In this document: positions 23,189-30,023 of the stretch, piece after piece
Layout of the letters: every line of letters begins with the position of its first letter
How positions within the stretch are numbered: the stretch's first letter is position 1
Source of the DNA: CBDVBZ01 sp965372355
GTDB taxonomy: Bacteria; Krumholzibacteriota; Krumholzibacteriia; WVZY01
Assembly: GCA_965372355.1 (NCBI GenBank)
Contig: CBDVBZ010000024.1
Coordinates: forward strand, 1-32,103
Direction: 5' to 3'
DNA: 32,103 nt
Position numbers and translations under genes: made by a program
Notes under the pieces: model-generated
The model's database searches: none
Told to the model about the DNA's origin: nothing
The model's input: only the letters and a program-made list of their open reading frames with translations

Positions 23189-24085
23189 ATGTTAAACGAT
23201 TCGGACAATAAGTCAAGTCAGGCGACCGGCAACTCGCCGGGGTCCCGCACGGGCGCCACCCTGCCCACGTATCTCTGGCTCGGTGTGGCCGTTCTCGCGG
23301 CTGGGGAAATCCTGATGATCATGAGGGTGTCCCTTGTCACGCAATGGTTTACGCCGATCATGTGGACGGGGTACATCCTCATCGTCGACGCGCTGATCCG
23401 CCGGCGCAAGGGGACCTCGCTCCTGTCCGACTACCCCCGCGAGTTTCTGATTCTTGCCGTGATCTCGATCGGCAGCTGGACGATCTTCGAGGGCTACAAT
23501 GTGCTCCTCAAGAACTGGATCTACATCGGGCTGCCCGACAACATGGTCGTACGTTATATCGGCTATGCGTGGGCGTTTGCCACGATATCTCCCGTGATGT
23601 TCCTGACGTACGAGCTTCTGGACGTCACCTTGCCCGGGGAGAACCCCACCCGCGGCTCCCGTCTCAATAGCGGGGTCTTCTGGAGTTTCGTCGTCTTTGG
23701 GCTCGCGTGTCTGGTCGTACCGCTCATCTGGCCATCCACCTGGATGACACCGCTCGTCTGGATCGGATTTGCGTTCTTACTCGATCCGATAAACGGCCGC
23801 ATGGGGGAACGATCGTTTCTGTCCGAGTTCTTTACCGGGCGTTACCGGTCGATGCTCCTCATGTTCCTCGCGGGGTTCATCTGCGGAATTTTCTGGGAGT
23901 TCTGGAATTACTGGGCGACGACCAAATGGGAGTACTACGTGCCGTACGTCGGACACATCAAGTTCTTTGAGATGCCCGTGCTGGGTTTTCTCGGGTTTAT
24001 GCCGTTTGCCGTCGAGTCGTATGCGATCTACATCTTTGTGCGACGCTTCCTCCCGATCAAGAGACCGGTGAAATACCTTGGATAA
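23189..24085 (+). CDS. Uncharacterised membrane protein with two-fold internal repeat
   Basis: Taking ATG 23189 as the start, the protein has 298 residues. An open frame reaches back to a TTG at 23111 but that leader is proline/glycine-rich and lacks a binding site. The ATG also lacks a strong one, so the start is tentative. A polar leader of 25 residues precedes about eight membrane helices. The two halves repeat: TPIMW (55-59) with Asp67, SLLSDYP, FEGYN (100-104), WIY (110-112) and ISPVMF (133-138) match TPLVW (187-191), Asp199, SFLSEFF, WEFWN (236-240), WEY (247-249) and FMPFAVE (270-276). Conserved Glu, Asn and Trp sit within membrane helices, suggesting a buried functional site. It overlaps the HAD gene by 8 bp. 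I know of no function for it. Confidence 0.8.
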   Translation: MLNDSDNKSSQATGNSPGSRTGATLPTYLWLGVAVLAAGEILMIMRVSLVTQWFTPIMWTGYILIVDALIRRRKGTSLLSDYPREFLILAVISIGSWTIFEGYNVLLKNWIYIGLPDNMVVRYIGYAWAFATISPVMFLTYELLDVTLPGENPTRGSRLNSGVFWSFVVFGLACLVVPLIWPSTWMTPLVWIGFAFLLDPINGRMGERSFLSEFFTGRYRSMLLMFLAGFICGIFWEFWNYWATTKWEYYVPYVGHIKFFEMPVLGFLGFMPFAVESYAIYIFVRRFLPIKRPVKYLG

Positions 24086-24761
24086 GCTGGCCGTGTTCGA
24101 GAGTCTCATGCGCCGCGCCAGGGGTTTTATCCTGGATTTCGACGGCTTTCTGGCGGACAGCGAGAAATATCACTATCTCTCGTACAACGAGGTCTTTGCC
24201 CGCTACGGCCATACGATCGACGAAACCGAGTACTACAAATACTGGACCTCCCTCGGTCACGGCGCGAAGGGCGAGATCGAACGGCACAACCTCGATGTCG
24301 ACCCACTCAAGATTCGCGAGGAGAAGATACCGATCTTCTCGCGTTACTGCAGGGACGGGAGTATAAAGTTATTCCCCGAGGCAAAGGAGTTTCTTGCCTG
24401 TCTCACCGCTACCGGCAAGACCCTGGCGATCGCGAGCGGATCGTTTGCACCTGACATCCGGGCGGTCCTCGAGAATGCCGGTGTCGATGATTGTTTCGAG
24501 GCGATCCTGGGCAGCGATACGATACCCGCGGTCAAACCGGCACCGGATGTTTTCTTGAAGGCGCTCGACGTGATCGGTCTGGAGGCGGCCGACTGTGTCG
24601 TGTTCGAGGATGCGGAAAAAGGAATGTTCGCCGCGATCGAGGCGGCAATCCCCGTTGTCATTGTCCTGACGGAACAGACAAAGGGGTTTGATTTCAGCCG
24701 CGCGGATCTCGTCGCCGCCTCGCTGGCCGAGCTGGTCTACCTCGCGAGAGCCGTGTTGTGA
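24078..24761 (+). CDS. HAD-family hydrolase, beta-phosphoglucomutase-like
   Basis: This 227-residue protein starts at TTG 24078 (GGTGA 6 nt upstream), overlapping the preceding stop by 8 bp. ATG 24108 is an alternative that would remove ten residues. It has all four HAD motifs: nucleophile Asp20 and Asp22 in ILDFDGFLADS, motif II in AIASGSF, motif III Lys in AVKPAPDVF, and acidic motif IV in FEDAEKGMFAA. A four-helix C1-type cap (about 30-100) places it among the beta-phosphoglucomutase/GPH-like phosphatases. The substrate cannot be read from sequence and is probably a small phosphorylated metabolite such as a sugar phosphate. It is encoded in a presumed operon with the flanking membrane protein and the phosphatase-superfamily protein. 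The enzyme is cytoplasmic. Confidence 0.88.
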   Translation: MDKLAVFESLMRRARGFILDFDGFLADSEKYHYLSYNEVFARYGHTIDETEYYKYWTSLGHGAKGEIERHNLDVDPLKIREEKIPIFSRYCRDGSIKLFPEAKEFLACLTATGKTLAIASGSFAPDIRAVLENAGVDDCFEAILGSDTIPAVKPAPDVFLKALDVIGLEAADCVVFEDAEKGMFAAIEAAIPVVIVLTEQTKGFDFSRADLVAASLAELVYLARAVL

Positions 24762-24779
24762 CGCCGTTGCGGTGAGGGT

Positions 24780-26918
24780 ATGCGAAAAAAAGCTCTTATC
24801 CTGATACTAGTGACGATCACGCTCATGATCGTCATAATCTGGTTCCCCAGGCGTTCCGAAGGACCTCGAGCGGTATTTCTGATCGTGGTCGACACTCTCC
24901 GTCCCGACCGTCTCTCATGCTACGGTTACCAGGACAACAAGACGCCGAGTATCGATCGCCTAGCCAGATCCGGCACGGTGTTCAAGAACGCTCAGGCGTC
25001 GTCCAGCTGGACGACGCCCAGCGTCGCGTCAATCCTCACATCGCAATTACCCTCCCAACTAGGGCTTGTCGAAACACCCGCTGACTCGCCCTTGGAATGG
25101 CGTGAACCGCGCGCCCAGCTTTCGCACACCATCCCGCGCACCGCGCGAACGCTTCCAGCGTTACTCGCGGAGGAGGGATTTCACGCTGCAGCGTTCATTA
25201 ACCAACCGCTGCTCGTCGCCGAAGAGGGTTTCACACAGGGCTTTGAGGAATGGTTCATCCCGCTGGGTTCCGAAGGGATTCGCCGGCACGATCGCGAGAC
25301 GGTCATGTCCACCTTCCCAGGGAGTTCCACGTGGAAGAACCAAGCGGGTGTTGACTCCAAGCTCGTAGACATCTTCGAGGAATGGTTGAACCAGCACTCC
25401 GGCGAGAGGATCTTCGCGTGGCTTCATCTTCTCTCTCCCCACACACCATACAATCCCCCGAGGCAATACCGGATACGCGGATCGCGTGATCCATCGGTGC
25501 TCTACGACGCCGAGGTTCGGCACATCGATGCGATGATGGGCCGTGTCCTTCGGGCGATCGAGTCCTCGGTGGGCTGGGATAATTCCGTGGTTGTTTTCAC
25601 GTCCGATCACGGCGAGGAGTTCGGGGAACGCGGGATGAACGGACACGGTCACAGCCTGCATCGAGAACTGATTTGGGTACCACTGATCATCGCGGGGACC
25701 CCGTTCCCCCGCGGTGAAACCGTAAGCGCCTATGTGAGGACCACCGACATCATGCCGACACTGTTGGAACTCGTGGGTGCACCTTCACTCGCGTCAGATG
25801 GAGTCGCGGGCACCAGCCTTTTACCGCTTCTCGACACGGACCGAGACGACAGGATCGTTTACTCAGAGGGGGTGTCACACGGCAGCACGAAACGCACGCT
25901 GATCCAGGGCGGATACAAGTTGATGTACGATGAGAAAGGACCCCAGTACCGACTGTACGACGTCCGGTCAGACCCGACGGAGCTGCGCGACTTGGCGGAT
26001 GAGCAACCGAAACGGACAACGGATATGCGCAAGACACTCCAGGAAATGTACAAGCGGTTCGAGGCCGACCGTTACGCGCGGCTACAAACCGTCACCGATT
26101 CGCCTGAAAACAGCGATGGTGCTGACACCGGCGTTCAACTTCTCATTGAGCACGACAAGGTTCTGGTCATCAAACACCGAGGTTGGAAAGGCAACACCTG
26201 GCGATACCGTCTGCCGGAGTATTTGAGTTCGTCTCAACCGAACCAAAGTTACTTTCGTCCCAACCCAGCGACGGGCAAGAAGGGGGGGGCGATCGTTTTG
26301 TCGGGCAGCGTCTACGAACGCGGAGCACAATCGGCTCATGGCTCCTATCGAATTGTCGCGACGGCGCATCGAGACGTCGTTGACCTCGAGGCGCAAGTCA
26401 CCAATGTTGGGTCCAAGACCTGGGATCCCACTGCCACACTGTGTTTCCAAAACATCTCTGCTCTCGATTTTTGTGATTTTGAAGGCAGCCGCACCTGGAT
26501 TATGGTCGGTGGAACCTTCATGCCCGTCGCCATGACATCACACGGACAGTTGAGCAACGATTCATTGTCATTGCATCACGCCCACTTGCTCAGGCAGCGA
26601 GACTTCGATCGGATATCTGAAAATATCCGCCACTATTTTGATGGTTCAGAGATAGTGTCCAGCTCACTCATCGTGCGTTCGGCCAAGGATGGCCGGCGTC
26701 ATGTCGCCGTCGCGTGGGAAGATTCGAGACACGTCAGCTACAATCTCAACCAGAGTTTCAACTGCATCCATTCCGAACCCCGGTTTGACATACTGAATCC
26801 CAGAAAATCACAAACGATTCGAGGAAGGATTTACTTCGTCGAGGGATCGCTGGATGATGTGTACCAGCGGTTCGAGAACGACTTCCCCAAACTCGGGTTT
26901 GGCAACCGCTCCCGGTGA
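24780..26918 (+). CDS. Membrane-anchored alkaline-phosphatase-superfamily ('sulfatase-like') protein without formylglycine motif
   Basis: This 712-residue protein has one N-terminal helix (5-22) anchoring a catalytic domain (about 30-435). It fits the sulfatase fold: metal-binding Asp in LIVVDTLRPDRLSCYGY (34-50), TPSIDRLARSGTVFKNAQ, and later FTSDHGEEFGERG with GHGHSLHREL. At the nucleophile position, sulfatases have C-x-P-x-R. Here it is Thr78-Thr-Pro-Ser-Val82 (SSWTTPSVASILTS), so neither the formylglycine precursor Cys/Ser nor the Arg is present. Thr nucleophiles occur in phosphotransferases of this superfamily such as LtaS. A phosphatase or phosphoglycerol-transferase-type role is therefore more likely than sulfate release (inference). 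The C-terminal 270 residues form an extra beta-rich domain of unknown type. GGTGAGGG precedes the ATG. Confidence 0.86.
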   Translation: MRKKALILILVTITLMIVIIWFPRRSEGPRAVFLIVVDTLRPDRLSCYGYQDNKTPSIDRLARSGTVFKNAQASSSWTTPSVASILTSQLPSQLGLVETPADSPLEWREPRAQLSHTIPRTARTLPALLAEEGFHAAAFINQPLLVAEEGFTQGFEEWFIPLGSEGIRRHDRETVMSTFPGSSTWKNQAGVDSKLVDIFEEWLNQHSGERIFAWLHLLSPHTPYNPPRQYRIRGSRDPSVLYDAEVRHIDAMMGRVLRAIESSVGWDNSVVVFTSDHGEEFGERGMNGHGHSLHRELIWVPLIIAGTPFPRGETVSAYVRTTDIMPTLLELVGAPSLASDGVAGTSLLPLLDTDRDDRIVYSEGVSHGSTKRTLIQGGYKLMYDEKGPQYRLYDVRSDPTELRDLADEQPKRTTDMRKTLQEMYKRFEADRYARLQTVTDSPENSDGADTGVQLLIEHDKVLVIKHRGWKGNTWRYRLPEYLSSSQPNQSYFRPNPATGKKGGAIVLSGSVYERGAQSAHGSYRIVATAHRDVVDLEAQVTNVGSKTWDPTATLCFQNISALDFCDFEGSRTWIMVGGTFMPVAMTSHGQLSNDSLSLHHAHLLRQRDFDRISENIRHYFDGSEIVSSSLIVRSAKDGRRHVAVAWEDSRHVSYNLNQSFNCIHSEPRFDILNPRKSQTIRGRIYFVEGSLDDVYQRFENDFPKLGFGNRSR

Positions 26919-26936
26919 CGAAACAAAGACGCCGCT

Positions 26937-29900
26937 CTAAGAGATCGCCTGCAGGCACGTCCTTCTAAAATCGCAGGAGCCGCAAACCACACCCGGCGCG
27001 GCGTGATACTGGCCGGAGTCAATTGCCTCCTCCAGCTGCCCGGCGGCTGACTCGATCATCCCCAGCGCCTCTTCCGAAACATCAACGTCCGTCATTTTCG
27101 ACTCGCGTTGGAGATACGCGACCGCGCCCTGCGTGACAGGTGTGTCGTTCAGACGGTTGAGTATCCATGCGTAGAATTGAACCTGATACGGGTACTCCTC
27201 ACGTGCGGTGCCGACCTTGTAGTCGATGACAGACAAGCCTTCGCCCGTTCGGTCGACGCGATCGACAATCCCGTGCAACACGAGGCGCCCCACCCGGGCC
27301 TGCACGGGCCACTCGCGTTTGTAGACCTCACGGCCGTTCCACGGCATCTTGTTTCGGAATGCTGTTACGAGTTCAAACGCCGCATCAACCGTTCTCTTTC
27401 GTGCCGCGCCGGACAGCTTGTACCGGCCGCCCAACCCATCGAGCAGACGCCGCGCCGATGCATCGGTGACCTCTTCATCTTCGAGCCACTCGTAGAGAAA
27501 CCGGTGGACGAAACCGCCGAAGTCCGCCGGCGACATCCCTTTTGGTGTCACCTGTGCGAGTTCCGATGCGGCCACTTCATCATCCGCGGCGATGTCGTCG
27601 CGCGGTGTCAGGAGATCGTCCTGAATGCCCGCGACATAGCGATAGTAGTACTGCAGCGGACAGGCGCTGAAGGCGTGCAACGCCCTCCAGCTGACAAACT
27701 GCAGGCCCTGCGGAACGGGTGCCGCCACGCAGCGTGCCTCCTCGATGCGTTCGCGACCGGCTTCCCACTCATCGACCAAAGCCGCGAGATCAACCGATTG
27801 CTCCGTCTCATCGCGAATAGAGCTCGGCGGGTCGATATGCGGGGTTGTTCTCCACACGACGTGTGGGATACCGCTGCCGTCCAGCCCACGAAGCACCGCC
27901 GCGAAAAAACTCTCCTTCTTGCCTTGCTCTCCGTTCGGGAATGGCGAGCTGAGAAAAAGATAGTCCTCGGCCCTTGTCATGGCCACATATAGAAGGCACC
28001 GTTCCTCTTGCTCGTGGTCCTCATCGGCCCTGACGGTTGCATCGGTATGTTCCATGCCACGATTCCAGTCTTTGCCCTGCGACAGAAACAGTCCTTCACC
28101 CTCGGCCAGTAGAAAGCCATCCGACGGTGTCTTTCCTATCTTGATTGCAGGCACCGCCACGGCGGGAAACTCGAGGCCCTTGGCCGAATGCTGCGTCATG
28201 ATCACCACGCGGCCCCTGGGGACATAGGGCGCATAGTCTTCGCCGAACTGCTTGCTCTCGAGCAGTGCGTCAAGAGCCTCGAGGAAAGCGGCGAGGTTGG
28301 CCTCGTTTCGTTGAACGAGTTGTTCGACGAGTTCGAGAATGCGTTTCGAGACCGAATCGATCGCCCGCAGGTCGGCGCCCTCGGAAAACATGTGATAGAA
28401 GAACTGTGTATACTCGAGCGCTCCCGTGATAAAAGCGGCGAGATCCAGCTCTGCCCGCCTGTGACCAAGATCCTCCAACGCATCACGCAGCGATGCCAGG
28501 AGGCTGCGCGCATCGGGGTCCGACACCTTCTCGAGGTTCTCGCCCAACAGCGTCCACCACAAATCAAATGATTCGGGACGGTCTCGAAAAAGTTCGTAAA
28601 GTGACCGGTCGGAGAGCGCCAGCGGCATGGATTCCAGCACACTAAGAAACGCCCTTGCGTCACCCGGATGGATCAAAAGGGTGAGCAGATCCTTGAGAAG
28701 GGCGAGGACCTGTTCGTCGAGTTTGCTCACACCGCCCAGAATCGCGTACGGAATCCCAAGCCGCTGCAGCTCACCCTCGTATTGGGGAAGACCGTGATAC
28801 GACGTGGAGTATCTCAGCAGAATCGCTATATCGCCAAAATCGAGCTTTGGCGAGTTGCGATCGTAGTACTCCAGCGCCTCGACACCGGTCGGTGTGTGTC
28901 CGGTTATTGCGAGAATCCACGCGCCAAGCGCCTTCGCCTCTTCCTGCGGCGACTTCTCCGAGCCATCCTCCGGGTGAAAGACACAGATGGGCGCATCGGT
29001 TTTGCCACGATGTGCGGTAAGGTGGATCTCCTTGGCCTGACTCTTGAAGTAGGGGTCTTCGATGAGAACGTGATACGCGATATCGAGAATGCTTTGTCTC
29101 GATCGGTAGTTCTTGCTAAGAATCCGTTTTTCCCCAGTGAACTCCCGGATGTTCTCTACTCGCGCGTCCCGCCAGCGATAGATGGACTGCTTCTCGTCTC
29201 CCACAACGGTGACGTGGGGGAAACCCTCGCCGGCAAGCAGTTCCAACAGCTCGTTCTGCGCCTCGCTCGTGTCCTGGAATTCGTCGACAAGAATATGCAC
29301 AAAATGCTCCGAGTAACGCCTGCGCAACCGCTTGTTTCTGCCGAGCTCGTTGACGACAATCCGTATCATGTCGGAGAAATCGATCAGCATGCGCGAACGC
29401 ATCTCGGCTTCATACGCCTGCCATACGGCGACAACCGTATCGACGTAGCGTTTGTACGCATCGGTATCGTCCGGTCGGACGGTATCGCGCAGCGACTGCG
29501 GTGTCCATCGAGCCCCCCGCGCATTCTTGACGATCTTCATGCATCTCTCGAAGTAAGAACCCAACTTGCCGGGGAGGGGAATGTCATCGGCGTAGAGACC
29601 CGGCATCCCCACGATCGTCCCGGATTTGAACTGTCGCTCCAGACCGCGCCAGATCCGCATACGGTCCACCTCGGAGGCCACCCCGATATCGGGGTCGATC
29701 CCAAACGATGCGGCGTTCTCTTTGATCACACGAAACGCGAACTGGTGGAAGTTCATGATCCATGCGCCATAGAGCTCCCGCAGGATGCGTCTGTCGCCTT
29801 TCTTGACAACTTCCTCAAAGACACGACCGTGCATCTCCGCCGCCGCTTTCTTGGTAAACGTCAGGGCCAGCAGATTGTCGGGGCTGATCCCGTCTTCGAA

Positions 29901-30023
29901 GACGAACTTGAGATATCGGTCAACAAGGACACGTGTCTTGCCCGTGCCGGCGCCTGCAAGCGTCTTGACCGTCGCATCAATCGGCTCCTGGACAATTCTT
30001 CTTTGCTTGGGATTGAGTGTCAA
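26937..30023 (-). CDS. UvrD-type helicase fused to RecB-type nuclease (AddA/AdnB-like)
   Basis: This is the large subunit of a double-strand-break processing helicase-nuclease. I chose TTG 30023: GGAGGG lies a few bases upstream and it overlaps the partner stop as TTGA, whereas ATG 30065 overlaps by 46 bp and lacks a binding site. The 1028-residue protein has Walker A LAGAGTGKT (22-30), DEFQD (247-251), GDEKQSIYRWRDA (275-287), a motif V region with HSAKGLEFP, and motif VI YVAMTRAEDYL. The C-terminal PD-(D/E)XK nuclease has Asp921, Asp934 and Lys936 (IDYK). A probable 4Fe-4S site is formed by Cys788 with Cys1014, Cys1017 and Cys1023 (CxxCxxxxxC). It makes recombinogenic 3' tails for RecA. The gene converges with the sulfatase-like gene, 18 bp apart. 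Confidence 0.93.
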   Translation of the reverse strand: MTLNPKQRRIVQEPIDATVKTLAGAGTGKTRVLVDRYLKFVFEDGISPDNLLALTFTKKAAAEMHGRVFEEVVKKGDRRILRELYGAWIMNFHQFAFRVIKENAASFGIDPDIGVASEVDRMRIWRGLERQFKSGTIVGMPGLYADDIPLPGKLGSYFERCMKIVKNARGARWTPQSLRDTVRPDDTDAYKRYVDTVVAVWQAYEAEMRSRMLIDFSDMIRIVVNELGRNKRLRRRYSEHFVHILVDEFQDTSEAQNELLELLAGEGFPHVTVVGDEKQSIYRWRDARVENIREFTGEKRILSKNYRSRQSILDIAYHVLIEDPYFKSQAKEIHLTAHRGKTDAPICVFHPEDGSEKSPQEEAKALGAWILAITGHTPTGVEALEYYDRNSPKLDFGDIAILLRYSTSYHGLPQYEGELQRLGIPYAILGGVSKLDEQVLALLKDLLTLLIHPGDARAFLSVLESMPLALSDRSLYELFRDRPESFDLWWTLLGENLEKVSDPDARSLLASLRDALEDLGHRRAELDLAAFITGALEYTQFFYHMFSEGADLRAIDSVSKRILELVEQLVQRNEANLAAFLEALDALLESKQFGEDYAPYVPRGRVVIMTQHSAKGLEFPAVAVPAIKIGKTPSDGFLLAEGEGLFLSQGKDWNRGMEHTDATVRADEDHEQEERCLLYVAMTRAEDYLFLSSPFPNGEQGKKESFFAAVLRGLDGSGIPHVVWRTTPHIDPPSSIRDETEQSVDLAALVDEWEAGRERIEEARCVAAPVPQGLQFVSWRALHAFSACPLQYYYRYVAGIQDDLLTPRDDIAADDEVAASELAQVTPKGMSPADFGGFVHRFLYEWLEDEEVTDASARRLLDGLGGRYKLSGAARKRTVDAAFELVTAFRNKMPWNGREVYKREWPVQARVGRLVLHGIVDRVDRTGEGLSVIDYKVGTAREEYPYQVQFYAWILNRLNDTPVTQGAVAYLQRESKMTDVDVSEEALGMIESAAGQLEEAIDSGQYHAAPGVVCGSCDFRRTCLQAIS

